Shown here: positions 1-11,983 of the stretch, piece by piece
How the letters are laid out: every line of letters begins with the position of its first letter
Numbering within the stretch: the first letter of the stretch is position 1
Assembly (NCBI GenBank): GCA_015039315.1
Contig: WIDE01000102.1
Coordinates: 51,048 to 115,047 of the forward strand
Reading direction: 5' to 3'
Source of the DNA: Clavulina sp. PMI_390
Lineage: Eukaryota; Basidiomycota; Agaricomycetes; Cantharellales; Hydnaceae
Length of the DNA stretch: 64,000 nt
Translations under genes and position numbers: made by a program
Notes under the pieces: model-generated
Seen by the model: the letters and a program-made list of their open reading frames with translations, nothing else
The model's database searches: none
Told to the model about the DNA's origin: nothing

Positions 1-405
1 CCAAAGGAAGGCGGGAAATGGCCTGCGATGTTCGACAAGGATACAGTCACGCTACTGGCGAGCGAGCACACTCAAGCCGAGCGCATGGCGCGACGTGCAG
101 GCAAATCGAACACGATGGGCTGGGTCCTCACAGTCCTGTTCCGCGCCCTCAACTCCCCAGCGACAACACCCGAGGCGTTGTATGCCAAGGAAGTCCTACG
201 CAATTTGGATGCAATCATCATGAGTGACCCCACCAAAGATATCTTTACGAAGATCTGCCATCAGGATGTGTATATCCCGGCACTCGGCTTGCAGGCGAAT
301 CTCATCACGCTAGATGGCGCAGGTGGGATTGGCGAGCAGGTCAAGGTGCAAGCGCGTGGTGGGACGAACGACTATGTACCGAGGCTCTTTACAACGCTGG
401 TATAG
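1..405 (+). CDS. 3' end of an unknown protein-coding gene
   Basis: The frame is open from the first base of the window and ends with TAG at 403-405, so this is the last exon, or part of it, of a gene whose start lies outside. About 134 residues are visible. The segment has normal coding composition, with a helical-looking middle (residues near TLLASEHTQAERMARRAG) and a Gly-rich stretch near the end. I see no catalytic or binding motif and do not recognise the family. It converges on the RRM gene that ends at 1173, and the two stops are about 770 bases apart. Confidence 0.6.
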   Translation, partial: PKEGGKWPAMFDKDTVTLLASEHTQAERMARRAGKSNTMGWVLTVLFRALNSPATTPEALYAKEVLRNLDAIIMSDPTKDIFTKICHQDVYIPALGLQANLITLDGAGGIGEQVKVQARGGTNDYVPRLFTTLV

Positions 406-1172
406 GAGTCTCGGCGTAACGATTTGTTACTGTGCTTGCCCTCATAACTTATTCCGTTTTCTCTGTGACTTGGTTTGGATACATGTTAACAATTCATCCC
501 CCTACCTCACTGGTTACGTTCCTGCTTTGGACCCACATTGTCGCATCAAACATCCCATAGTAATTAGCACCACCCCATGTGATCATCTAATCAAAACCCC
601 TTTCATCTATCACAAACTCTTGCATCGTGCGTGCGGATCCAGAGGCACGCACTGATTGACTGGGAGTGCGTGAATATCAGCACAAATTTTGTGGTGAGAA
701 GGGGGTTTCAACAGTAGAAATCGTGGCCGTGATGGCACAGTAATGGTACAAAGAGATACAGGTGATGGAAAGGAAAAAGGAGGACGAGGACAGGATTAGG
801 TTTCATGATACGACCTAGGCATTTTGCAGTGATTGGGATGCGATAGGGCGGAGTAATGAAAGATGATTCAGAGAATAGGATAAAACGAAGCGACAAAATA
901 TGAAAATAAGAATTATGGGGAAACTTTGGCAAGATATTAGAGGCCAGGATTCTAGTGAGACCGTCGGAGGTACAAGAGCCACCATTTGACATCGCCACCA
1001 GGAAGGGACGAGCCACTGACATGGGCTGGAACTGAGAGAGAGCAGAAAACAACAATTGCAAAAGTGGAAGCGAAAGTGATAGCAGAATAGCGAATGCGGG
1101 GGGATGAGGACAGCCGAGGGAAGAGGGACCGAACAGAGTCAAAAGGAAAACAGGCGAGCCAGTTCGTTTGCT
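406..1172. other. Convergent intergenic region
   Basis: This lies between the 3' ends of two converging genes and should hold both 3' UTRs. It has open frames on both strands, but they are low in complexity and match nothing I know. No RNA gene or repeat is evident. Confidence 0.5.
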
Positions 1173-2459
1173 TCAGGCGGGCAGGTTGCCATCTTGTGCC
1201 GTACTATTAGCGGTGATATTACCGCCTCCATAATCGTGGTAGGGATTAGCTGGCATGCCGCGCATCGACATTGCGCCTCCAGGACCAATGTTGGCACCTT
1301 TAACACCGATCCATCCTCCATGAGCACCGAAACTCGTGCTATCGATTGGACCGGGGTGACTATTCGTAGTATCAGCAGGATTGTAGGTTTCAAAGTTCTG
1401 CAGACGAGCGGCATGAGGAATATAGGGATGCTGAGGCTGATGCGTATAGTGATGATTCTGGATCTGATTCACGGGGTGGTTTTGATTATGATGCTTGTGG
1501 GGGTTCTTGTATGGGAAAGTAGCTGATGAATGAGCGGTGCCGTAGGGACGTGGGTGGGCATATGATGACTGTTGACGATAGGAGGTGGGCTGGGAATCCT
1601 TACTGGGTGCGTAACGAGCTGGAGGATCTGTTGGTGAGGACGGAGGGACGAGACGGGGAATGGGGAACGGAATCATTTGATCAGTAATCAAGCGCGAAGC
1701 AAATTTATCAGGAGATTCTTCAGATTACCTTTGGGCAGAGTTCGATATGGATTTCCGAGCGAAGACTGCGTGAGCTGTGCCGTGATAAGACGTCCCTGAA
1801 CAGCACTATGAGACAAAGATGGTACGATGTTAGTACCATTGTTTAGTAGTAGCGGCAGGCGAGTAACAAAGGAGCAAACAATGTGTGGAATAGTATGGGG
1901 TACTCAACTTGTTCTCAAACCACTGCTTCAGTGCGTAAGCCTCATTAGCCGTGCCAAGGACAACATGGACGGATCTAGCAGCGGGGAGATTTGTTACAGT
2001 GAATCAGCCTTTGGTCAACATCGGGAGATGATTTTCGACCATATGGCCACTCACCCTTTGCTCTTGCCGTTAACCTTGTGCTCCGAAAAAGTGATGCTTG
2101 TAGGTCCGAGCTCAATACCAATCGACCTAGCGATGGTGCGGATATTATCGTCCGTTGTCCACTGTGGTGTTTTGGATGACAGTAGTACGAAGGGAGAGCG
2201 CGCTTTGATGAGGAAGGATAGTTCAAGAACGGTTGAAAGAATGAAGGCTCACCCAGTTGAGTTCGTTCAGGATGAGCGCGTCGAACCCCAGTTCCTGAGA
2301 TGATGTTTCAGTACAGTAAATGATATGCAATAGTTCAGTTACTTACGATACTTTCAGCGATCGGGGTGTCCAGCTACCAGACCCCAGTGGCGTTCTCAGC
2401 ACGAGAGTACACTCATAATTCGAGGCCCGCACCTTGTCGCTCGCGTTATACACGTTCAT
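1173..2459 (-). CDS. RRM RNA-binding protein, CPSF6/CFIm68-like
   Basis: Seven exons on the minus strand: 2459-2433, 2373-2347, 2294-2253, 2161-2055, 1974-1909, 1805-1729 and 1627-1173, giving 266 residues. One RNA-recognition motif fills about residues 24-105. RNP2 is ALILNELNWWTTDD and RNP1 lies around KVNGKSKGSVHVVL. The helix after RNP1 and the segment GNPYRTLPKDPPARY are typical of the CPSF6-like RRM group (mRNA cleavage factor I). The remaining 150 residues are a disordered His/Asn/Pro/Tyr-rich tail with a Gly-rich end, as in that family. The likely role is nuclear pre-mRNA 3' processing; the family is read from sequence, the role inferred. The start is the first ATG giving an open spliced frame. 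The gene is divergent from the SDR gene. Confidence 0.83.
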
Positions 2460-2785
2460 TTTGTGGCGGCCCCAAATCGCTAGTCGGTCCGATCGAGTTT
2501 TCGTATACACTCTCACAAGAGGTGGACAGGAGATGGAGGTGGGGAGGAGGGCAAATCCGCGCGATCGTGACGTTGTGGCTTGCTTGTCCGAAGCCTCGGT
2601 CACGGTCTAAATCGGCACGGTTCCCCGCACGGCCCGACCCCTCCCGCCTCTTCTTAGTTCTTCCTGCCCAAATCTCATCAGATAAAAACTCAGGCTAAAC
2701 GTTAAAAGAGTGAAGCAGACCACCCCGCATAAATACCCCGAATCATACGCAGTGCTGTGTTGTCACCTTCTCGAGGTCCCACACT
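2460..2785. promoter_or_regulatory. Shared divergent promoter region, RRM gene / SDR gene
   Basis: Both flanking genes start here and run outward, so the 326 bases should hold both promoters. A TATA-like CATAAATA lies at about 2728-2735, some 50 bases before the SDR start. No other motif is convincing. Confidence 0.45.
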
Positions 2786-4234
2786 ATGTCGCACACCCCT
2801 ACCACCGCAGAGCGCGAACTTGACCTTGGTGTTAGCCAAGTGAAGCTGAGCGAAGGCCAGAATAAGGTTGCTGTCGTCACTGGCGCCTCATCTGGTATGT
2901 CTCGAAGCCACATTATCGCAAACTCATCTCCGTTCGCTGCGAAGGATCTGCCCAACTGATTGGCCTACGATTCATGACTTTCTTCATCTTTTTACTGTGC
3001 TGCTTCAGGGATCGGGAAGGCTACTGCTGTTGCGCTCTCTGCTGCCGGATGGAAAGTCGTGTTAAGCGGACGAAGGGAGGAGGAATTGAAGAAGACCGCT
3101 GGTGAGTGCTTTGGCCGCTTGGCTCACTTACTGGAGCTAGAACTCATCGCTTCGCCCAAATTTCCTCCATATATCAACGCTTGAATTCTCGACAAATTGT
3201 CCATTTCTCCTTGGAACATTTAGATATGTGCCGCTGGGAGAACCTGGTCGTCCCAGGAGATGTCTCCAAGGAGGATGATGTCAAGACGCTGTTCAAACAA
3301 GCAGTTGATACCTTTGGTGAGTCAATCCTTCATACTTGGAGTCATGCGACTATCCCGCTGACGAAACCACTATTACCTAGGGAGACTGGATCTATTATTC
3401 AATGTATGTGGTTGGGATCATCGCCAGCTGTCGTCCTTCGATAGAGTTCCCTTCCACTCAACTTCATTCCCTCTAGAACGCTGGAATCAACGGGACATTC
3501 GCTCCCATCGACGAGCTCACACTTGAAAACTTCCAAGCTGTCATCAACACTAACGTCATTGGTGCATTCCTCTGTGCGCGAGAGGCCTTCGGGGTGTTCC
3601 GGAAGCAAGGGAACGGCGGGAGGTGCGTTTCATATCCCCACTACATGATTCATACGACTGGATGCTGATATGACTTCTGTGCTGTTCATTGCTATGGGAC
3701 GTTCCGGGGACGTGAATAGAATCATCAATAACGGGTCCCTATCCGCACATGTGCCTCGGCCGTATTCTACCGCGTATACAGTGTCGAAACATGCCATCGC
3801 GGGTTTGTCGAAAACGCTCTCGCTAGGTCTGTATTTTCGTCTCCCTTCTGCATGACGCGCGTGGTATCTCACCTGGCTCTCTTTATATCATCGTTCTGTT
3901 TTCATCTATTCGTTTACACTATGATAGATGGCCGCCCGCTTAATATCACTTGCACCCAGCTCGACATCGGGAACGCGTCGACAAGCATGACGGCTGGTAA
4001 GACTTCCAAGGCGCCCCAGGCCGATGGCACGCTGAAGGAGGAGCCCACATTCGATGCTGCGCATGTGGCTGAGACAGTGGTGCACATCGCCTCTATGCCG
4101 GTAGGGGTGACCATGCTGGAAGTGAACATTATGTGGGTGTCATACCGCCTACCTTAAGGTGTATTATGACTAGTATTGACGATATTTCTCTTGTCAATAG
4201 GGCTGCTGGAGTGCCATACGTAGGACGAGGGTAA
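2786..4234 (+). CDS. Short-chain dehydrogenase/reductase (SDR)
   Basis: Eight exons: 2786-2894, 3009-3101, 3224-3316, 3381-3403, 3477-3622, 3720-3826, 3928-4132 and 4201-4234; 269 residues. Classical SDR features are all present: the NAD(P)-binding TGASSGIG near residue 34, the NNAG motif on the exon 4/5 junction, Ser in NNGSLSA, and the catalytic YTVSK. A basic patch at SGRR after the second strand suggests NADP(H) preference. Length fits a soluble classical SDR of about 250 residues. The substrate cannot be read from sequence. Exon 4 is only 23 bases but is needed for the frame and encodes the conserved strand RLDLLFN. The last exon adds a short tail after VNIM. Confidence 0.88.
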
Positions 4235-4769
4235 GGCGAAAAAGTGGAGAGATAAAATTTTCAATAGGCCCTCCTCGAAGAAATCTTGTATTGTACCATT
4301 AGCAATTGCGCAGATAATAGCTTTCTGTAAAAATCACGCGATTCCATTGGCCAGAAGGAAAGTCCTCACAAGCAATTAGTCAACACCGCAGGTTTCATAA
4401 TTGAAGCGGTCTGTCTCCCTCTGAAACGAACATACTAAGCTTAACACTGCCTCTCAGTCGAGAAACCAGCGTTCCTACAAGAATGCACCTCGTCGTAAAT
4501 CACATTGGTGTGAGAGGTTCATTTAGGTTTTCCCGAAAAAGGAAGTGCATCACGTGACCCTCCGAATATCGTTCGACCTGCTCAAAATTTGGTTTCTGGG
4601 CTGATCACATCCACCTCCTCTCTCCCTGTTTCTACCGAGTTTTTCGCTTATAAACTCGTAGAGCACCTCCTCCTCCTCCTTCCACCCCCCTTCAATTTTC
4701 CCCCCTTCACGTTCAGACGAGCCGACCCACACCCCGCTGACAGCATAGAAGCGGAACGTCACTCTCAGG
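4235..4769 (+). promoter_or_regulatory. Upstream region of CYP51
   Basis: This runs between the SDR stop and the CYP51 start. It holds an SREBP-type E-box at 4549-4558 and a TATA box TATAAA at 4649-4654, about 115 bases before the ATG. Between them lies a pyrimidine-rich stretch (4611-4711), typical of fungal core promoters. Confidence 0.55.
4549..4558. promoter_or_regulatory. Candidate SREBP (Sre1) E-box upstream of CYP51
   Basis: The bases ATCACGTGAC contain ATCACGTGA, the E-box form bound by SREBP-family bHLH factors. In Cryptococcus and other fungi Sre1 activates ERG11 when sterol or oxygen is low. The site is about 210 bases before the start codon and 90 before the TATA box. The position and target gene fit; binding is inferred. 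Confidence 0.45.
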
Positions 4770-7041
4770 ATGATAGCAGAAAATATTGAGGCCGCGCTGG
4801 CATATGCGCGGAGCCTGGATAAGGAGACTTATACCAAGCTCTCGCTGACCTTGTTTGTGGTTATGCCCATTGTGGCCACTGTCCTCAACATTGTCAAGCA
4901 GGTGAGTTTTTGAATTGGCGTCCATTTTTGCGTTTTGGGTGGTGGCTCATTGGTTTTGTCAAACGTCCTCCCCTCTTCGTCAACTATCATGGGCGTGTTT
5001 AAAAATCTTTTCCTCGCAAAATCTTCCCCTCGATAATCCGCCCTATCTCGCCTTCATCGACCCACCATACCATTATCGTTGGCACGTCGCGACTGGATAG
5101 CTGCTTCCACAAGACCCCAATGCCCCACCAATGGTCTGGCACTGGTTCCCTGTCATTGGGTCCACTATCGAGTACGGTATCAACCCTCTTGCGTTCCTGC
5201 AACGGTGTCGTGAAAAAGTACGTTCCTGAGGAATTTATTGATATTGAATCTATCTTCTCACTCGATGATCTCCCCCCACAATTTTTTGCTTGGCACACAT
5301 CTTCCCGTCGATCCGTGCAGTATGGCGACGTGTTCACATTCGTTCTCGCTGGAAGGAAGGTAACTGCTGCTTTGGGCTCAAAAGGCAATGATTTCGTTCT
5401 TGGCGGGCGAACATCGTACGTTTCTGCGGAAGAGGTCTATACCGTGAGTGCTGTTTTGGTCCCATCCTCTTCGTTCTTGCCACTCATAACATTCCTCTTT
5501 GCAACAGAACCTTACCACTCCCGTCTTCGGCAAGGGCGTCGTCTATGACTGCCCCAACAGCATGCTCATGGAGCAGAAGCGCTTCGTCAAGTTCGGTCTC
5601 ACCACCGAGAACTTCCGCCGCTACACCTCGATCATCTCTTCCGAGGTCGACAACATGCTCTCGACACACGCCGACTTTGCTGGCTACCAGGCCAAGACCG
5701 CAGAGTGGAAGACATTCCCCACGTTCAAGACCATGTCCGAGATGATCATCTACACGGCAACTGCGACGCTCCAGGGCGAGGAAATCCGCAAGGCTGTTGA
5801 TGGCTCGTTTGCCGACTTGTACCATGATTTGGATGGTGGTTTCAAGCCTATCAACTTGCTCCTCCCTGGACTGCCTCTCCCGATGAACATCAAGCGTGAC
5901 CAGGCCCAGAAGAAGATGAGCGACTTCTACGTCAACATCATCGAATCCAGGAGACAAAAGGGCAACGCTGTACGTCGTTTCGCAGTCCTCATCTGGCTGG
6001 ATCTCTAAACTTTGTGTCCGTAGGGTGACCTCGACATGCTGGGCGCGCTCATGGAGGACTGCAAGTACAAGAACGGCCGTACCCTCTCGGACCGCGAGAT
6101 TGCGCACATCATGATCGCACTTCTGATGGCTGGCCAGCACACCAGTTCGGCAACTAGCTCGTGGATGCTGCTTCACCTGGCTGCTCGTCGCGACATCTGG
6201 TAAGTTTGCACCTAATCGCCCTCGTATGCTTGATGGCTCATCTTTTGTGCTTTTCGATGAAAAATTCAGGCAACAACTGTATGACGAGCAGGTCAAGTAC
6301 TTTGCGCAACCCGATGGAACTCTCAGGGATATCGAGTATGAGGATCTTCGCGAGCTGCCTATCTTGGACAGTGTCATCCGTGAAACCCTCCGTGTGCACC
6401 CACCAATCCACACCATTCTCGTAAGTACCCATTTCACCACCTGCTATTCTGGATCTCTCTTTGCTCACAGCGGTCATCTTGGGTCTTAACAGCGCTACGT
6501 CAAGGCCGATCTGCCCGTCCCTGCCTCGCTCTGTGTCTCGCCTCTCCGCCCCAAAGATACCTCGCGGTCGTACGTCGTCCCTAAGGGTACATTGGTCCTT
6601 TCTTCCCCTGCCATCGCTCAGATGGACCCACGCGTCTGGAAGGATGCCGCCGAATGGGAACCCTCACGCTGGGCAGACGAAGCTGGTGTTGCTCGTGATG
6701 CCCTCCGACACTACGAGGACAAGGAGGGTGAGATGGTTGATTACGGTTTCGGCAAGGTCAGCAAGGGCACGGACTCGCCGTATCAGCCGTTCGGCGCTGG
6801 CAGGCATCGGTGCATCGGCGAGCAGTTTGCGTATGTGCAGCTGGGCACAATCATCTCGATCATGGTGCGCAGACTGGAGATCAAGATTGATGCGGTCCCT
6901 GCCCACAACTACCGGGTGAGTACAACGCTACCTCGCCATTCTATTTGGGCTTGAAGACTAATGAATGTTATGCTTGATTCATAGACTATGATCGTTGTTC
7001 CTGAGACACCAGATGATATCACGTATCGCCGTCGGGCGTAA
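4770..7041 (+). CDS. ERG11: Lanosterol 14-alpha-demethylase (CYP51)
   Basis: Eight exons: 4770-4901, 5101-5217, 5321-5443, 5508-5969, 6024-6199, 6270-6420, 6493-6915 and 6985-7041; 546 residues, the usual fungal CYP51 length. It removes the 14-alpha methyl of lanosterol or eburicol in ergosterol synthesis, at the ER membrane. An N-terminal hydrophobic helix (about residues 24-42) is the membrane anchor. CYP51-specific marks are GVVYDCPN in the B-C loop, the I-helix [17 protein letters not shown], the ExxR motif in [10 protein letters not shown], and the heme-binding [12 protein letters not shown] with the Cys ligand. The tyrosine of VYDCPN, a position tied to azole sensitivity in other fungi, is the ordinary Tyr. 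All introns are short GT-AG and phases close exactly. Confidence 0.97.
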
Positions 7042-7541
7042 AACTTGGGGCCATCACTGGCTCGCGCATCACTTTGGTACCACAGCTTTCTATCTATTCC
7101 TCGTTTGGTCAGCGCGTGCGTCGGATATCGCATGCGTGGTAGATGGGAGATGGACTATTTACTTTGCATAATTACAATTCTCCTACTTGATATCCCCCGA
7201 CATCAATATTACTACTAGTCTCACTCATCCACCTCAAGACTTTGACTCTGCAGTGATAATTGAGGCGAACACTACTGTCGTAAGCTCGAGCTTTCTGGAA
7301 GCCAGCATATAAGAGCATTCGTTCAGGCGGATTGAGCAGATTCGTGAGCGATTTGGGGCCAACGATCCTACACGAACGCGGAGTGGTAACGATAGATCTC
7401 GTATTTCCGAGGCATGCAATACACCAAGGATCGACAATACTAACTAATGTGCTAACAATACGTAGAATATAAGATACGATGTGCATGAGGTATTCGCGTC
7501 TGGCCAGCGTAGGCAGAAGCCCTTTCTTAACGCAAAATCCT
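7042..7541. other. Convergent intergenic region
   Basis: This separates the 3' ends of CYP51 (plus) and the first MYND gene (minus). It is AT-richer than the flanking exons and has no convincing gene. It should hold both 3' UTRs. Confidence 0.5.
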
Positions 7542-9421
7542 CTAGGTCTGTAACTGAGCGCAATGCACTTTGTGGGACTTCCAGTCACTAGAATCGATCA
7601 AGGTTAGGTGAATGCATGGATAATCTGATAAATCAATAGTTACTCACACGCGTTGACACTCTTTATCGCAGTAGTATCGATCGCCGCATCGCATGCACTT
7701 CATTTTAGCCTCGACCAGTGACCTACAACCTATTGCCCCACAGACTGGCTCCTCAACCCTTCCAAACGTGATATATTGAGGGAATTTCCCGACCCAGTCG
7801 TGGTCACGCCATGCTTTCTTTGCGACATCGCTGGCGTCGGGGTTCTGGTTGACGCGTAATGAGCTGATGCGAAGCTGCTTGAGGAGGGCCTCAGCGACAG
7901 GGCCTGGCGTGCGGCTATCCACGTTAATATGCCATGTCAATCCAGGTATCAATCCGTCAAGAACTAAAATGAATTCGTTCCTCAGCCAAGATCTATTGCA
8001 AGGTTTAGATGTTCACAAATACGAACGTACGTTGAGCGACGTCAACACCTTGACGGAAGCTGAGGATCTCCAGCGTTGAGATGATGCCAGAATGAACAGC
8101 CTCGACCCAAAGATCATCAACTTTAGATAAACGGTTTGTGGACTCGTCGTCAATTAGGGACGCCAAGGCCCTGACGAAATGCGTTGCTACGTGAGGGATT
8201 GCGAGCACTATTTTCTCTTCGGCGCGTGGGTCATGTATAGAGGTTATTTTCTCTAGCAGGATCTCCCTCAACCACCGCACGGAACGATTCACATAATTGA
8301 ACGTCCGGATAGTCTCCATGATCCCCGGATCGCCAGAAGACAACTCCACGAGTATAGCCAGATTGGTGGCCTCCATCATCCGGAGGTCCACTACAAGGCC
8401 GAGAGCCTCTACAATAGCCACATGGTCTCGGAATATAACTTCAGCGGCGATCCCCGTATTTGCGGTGTAGTCCAAGGGCTTGCGGGTGCTCTGAGGTTGA
8501 GCAGCCCCAACGCTCTCATTGTGAGCAATAGCGTAAATTAATGGTTTGTAAAGCACACAGGAGCTGAAAAGGGTTTGGTTTGAATTGAACATGTATGTGA
8601 AGTCGATAGGATTCTTTTCACGACAAGCCGCCTCAGATAAAGGATGTCGCATAGCGAGCAGAAAGAAGAGGACGGTCCAGTGAAATTGGTTCCTACAATC
8701 AGCATAAGAATATAGGCACCAGGACAGTAGAAATTCATTACGAACCCGAAATTACGGCCATGCAGACCCAGGGTCTCGTTGCCCTCATCATTGGACACGC
8801 TCGGATAACCCAAATACACCACGATGTCTATTACCCTGGACTTGTAGCCCTCGATGAAATCGATACGGTTCGGGGAGAACGAAGGAGGGTACATTGCCGT
8901 CAGCGGATCCAGGTTGATGAAGAAGTCGACGAGGGTAATCAACCGAGCCTCCGGGAACTGGCGCTCCAGCATGTCAAGGAACTGGTCTGGCCGCAAAACT
9001 CTCGTAATTGCGGCAGATATATGGTGGGATACTTTGAGCAGTTTCCACCAACTATGGTCCAGCTAGTCGTATGGAAAGAATTAGTGGGAGTAATACTAGA
9101 ATGAAATGAAAAATATACCACGTCTTTCTTGCCCATTGTGGGCCAGGATGAACGATTGAGATCATCTTGATACTTCTCAAGAGTATCAAGTAGATGTCTC
9201 AGAACTCCGCACTCGGCCCACTTCGCCACTCGCTTCTTCTGGGTTGTACTGAGGGGTTGGTCGCCCAACGGCAAAGCACAAGCCAAGCTGATGAAGCGAT
9301 GCCAAATCGAAGATGCAGACTCTTGAACAGAATGCACTTCATCAATGTCTCCAGAAGATTTTAGCGATACGATGATAATGCGCTGCAGTTCATCGTCCTC
9401 AGCTACAACACTAGGGTGCAT
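7542..9421 (-). CDS. MYND zinc-finger protein, array copy A
   Basis: Five exons: 9421-9119, 9062-8746, 8692-8027, 7980-7648 and 7587-7542; 554 residues. About 450 mostly helical residues lead to a C-terminal MYND finger: CGAIGC, CMRCGDRYYC, DKEC, then DWKSHKVHC. The last His and Cys come from the 46-base exon 5. MYND fingers bind two zinc ions and act in protein contacts; what this fungal family does is unknown. It is the first of four head-to-tail paralogs A-D. The exon 3/4 junction is unusual. The consensus donor GTACGT at 8030 would run into a stop, while GTTCGT four bases downstream (8026) with the acceptor ending at 7981 keeps the frame. The exon 2 donor is also GTTCGT where paralogs B, C and D have GTCAGT. 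Confidence 0.82.
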
Positions 9422-9877
9422 TCAAGCGGGTAATTGGTTTCAGAACAGTTGTGACTCTGTCACAAGTTTCATCATTCCTCAACTCTCCCCAACAACCAAT
9501 TCACAGGCTTCCTTCGCCGCTAAAAGAGATGTCCGACATTATCCAATCATCTGAATTAGATGACTCAGTCTTGTTTCATGTGATGTGACTCAGTGCTCAA
9601 AAATTAAGCGGAAGTACTGGCGATCGCCAGCTCAGATTCAGTCGCCTGCCATTCTGATAGCAAAATCTCCCCTTGCACACCTCTCCTGAGGACCTAGTAG
9701 TGCTACGGGGTCGTATTGTGTGACCACGTTACTTCTGTATGGCTTCAAAGTGCAGTCGTTGCCCCCGCATGGAAAATGGAAGATATTGGGAAATATCAGT
9801 TCATATAACGTAGTAAATTAAGAGACACTTTGTCATAATTTTACCTTAAGGTATCACGAGGAGTACGTCGCGAGTTC
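9422..9877. other. Spacer between MYND copies A and B
   Basis: This 456-base spacer holds the promoter side of copy A and the 3' flank of copy B. I see no further gene and no clear core promoter motif. Confidence 0.4.
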
Positions 9878-11773
9878 CTAGCCTCTCTTATTGCGGCAGT
9901 AGCGTTTGTGATACTTCCAGTCACTGAAAATGACGTCAGAATACGGATAGTGAACCACCAAGGGTGACTCACGCAACCTGACAGTCTCTACCACAATAGA
10001 ATTGACTCCCACATCCTGAGCACCTCATTTGAGCCGTCTTCACCGCTCCACAGCCCATAGCTCCGCAGACAGGTTCCTCCACTCCTCCGAACTCGAAGGC
10101 AGGAGGGAACGCCACCACCCAATCGAGATCGCGCCAGGCTTTTTTCACAACTTCACTGGCCTCAGGATGCTTGTTAATGCGCAGCGAGCAGACGTGGAGC
10201 TGCTTGAGGATGAGGGCAGTTGTGGGACTGGGGTCATCCATTTCGTCGGGGATGGACCATGTCAGAGCGTCGATTAGTGTACCTAGGGCTTTCAAGAAGA
10301 TGCATTCTTAGTCTTGGAGCTCCAAATATAGTCAGAGAAGAGGTAATACTTTTAGGAATATCAGTTCCCGGAAGGTAGCTGAGTATCTCCATCGTCGGGA
10401 TTGCCCCAGCCAAGACAGCCTGACTTCGAAGATCCTTCACATTAAAAGCTTCGTGCATTATTCGGGTCAACAGAGAAGCCGCGGTATCGATGACGTGGTC
10501 CGCCATATAAGGGACGATGGACGTCATCATCTCCTTAATACCAGGGTACTGGTTCGGCAGCTCACAGGCCCAGAGCAGCTCTTTCATCCACCTAATAGAA
10601 CAGCTCATATAGTCGAACTTCCTGATCGCTGCTATCATTGCAGGATCGGACCGGGACAGTTGTACCAGTACAGAGAGGTTGGACGCCTCAATGACTCCGA
10701 TTGGGCCCGGAAGGCCGGACGCCTCCATAATGCCCATGAAATCGAGGAGTATCGCTTCAGGCGTCAGCCCAGTGTTTGTCGCGAAATCCAAGGGCGTAGA
10801 GAGACCCGTCAGCTGAGGAGAAAAACGGCTAGGGTCGGCGTGCCCAGCATTCTCGGCCACATCAAGAGCAAGTAACACTTGGGAGGTCAACATGCAGGAG
10901 CTTTGGAGTGTGTAGCAAGAGCTAGATAGATCGGCGAAATTGATGGGATCATGTTCACGACTGCCTGCCACAGAAAGAGGGTGTCGAGTAATGAGCAAGA
11001 ATTTGAGGACGCTCCAGTGAAATTGCTTCCTATAGGAACCAAATCTGAGAGTAATTTTTAAGAAGGAAAGCTTATAGCCACTGACCCAAATTTGCGACCT
11101 TCTCGCCTCTTCTGGCGTTCCTCTCTTTTCAATGCATTAGCCACTCTCTCCGCAAAACCCAAACAGCTGACGAGCTCAATGATACCGCGCCTGTGGAGCT
11201 CGATAACCTCGATGATCTCTACAGAGAGGGATGTAGGGTATGTTGTCCTGAGAGGCTCTAGTTCAGCGAAGAAATCTACGATTCGTATCACATGGGGTTC
11301 AGGAAATTGAGCATCCAACATTTTGAGGAGAGATTGTTGAGGAATCACAGCGAAAGCTGCAGAGCAGATACGATGGGCTACGTGCAACAGCTTCCACCAC
11401 GGATGATCCACCTAACCCACCCTAGTCAGTACTCACGAACAGATAGGGCTCTAAACTGAAAACGAACCAACTGTTTGATATCGGCAGGAGGCCACGACGA
11501 ACTGGAAAGAGCATTTTGATGTTTCTCGAGAATGCTTAGCAGAGTTTTCAACAATTCGCAACCCATCCATTTGTTCACTCGAGCTTTTTGAGCGGCGACG
11601 ATAGGCTGATCGCGCGGGAAAGGAAGAGCACACGCCAAATCGGTGAAGCGACGCCAGATTGCAGATGGTGGTTCTTTGGTCGCATGGACAGTATCAATGT
11701 CTCCAGAGGCTCTCAAGGCGGTGATAATAATATGCTGCAGCTCATAACCTTGAGGGAAAGCACTGTTCTGCAT
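9878..11773 (-). CDS. MYND zinc-finger protein, array copy B
   Basis: Five exons: 11773-11468, 11411-11086, 11029-10350, 10306-9973 and 9923-9878; 563 residues. Junction phases are 0, 2, 1, 2. The body aligns with copies A and C throughout, for example KQFHWSVLKFLL and RHPLS after the second intron. The finger reads CGAMGC, MRCSGCGSQFYC, GRDC, then DWKYHKRYC from the last exon. All eight zinc ligands are present, so the gene looks intact. Exon 2 holds a Lys/Arg/Glu-rich insert (EERQKRREGRK) absent from A. The third intron is only 43 bases. Function is unknown; MYND proteins are usually scaffolds or regulators. Confidence 0.88.
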
Positions 11774-11983
11774 TTCGGGCGACCGCAGCTATTCAGAGAA
11801 GGTTGGGGAATCTGGTGACGTGACTCTCGGGGCCGGGAATTAGGGCACACCAAACCACCGAACTTCATTTTCTCAAATGCTAGCATACTGGGCTCTGTGA
11901 GCTCTGTGCAACAGTATTAGAGTATGTCTAATTTATCCTTAGGCTTACCTAGACTGTTCTGTTGTAATGTTTCGATGACTCGC
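11774..11983. other. Upstream flank of MYND copy B
   Basis: A short non-coding stretch between the start of copy B and the solo LTR. It ends with CTCGC at 11979-11983, the left half of the LTR target-site duplication. Confidence 0.5.

Noticed and set aside
5484..6440. 318-codon open frame on the minus strand
   Set aside because: It lies opposite the large CYP51 exons, has no family mark, and is a by-product of codon bias in the sense gene.
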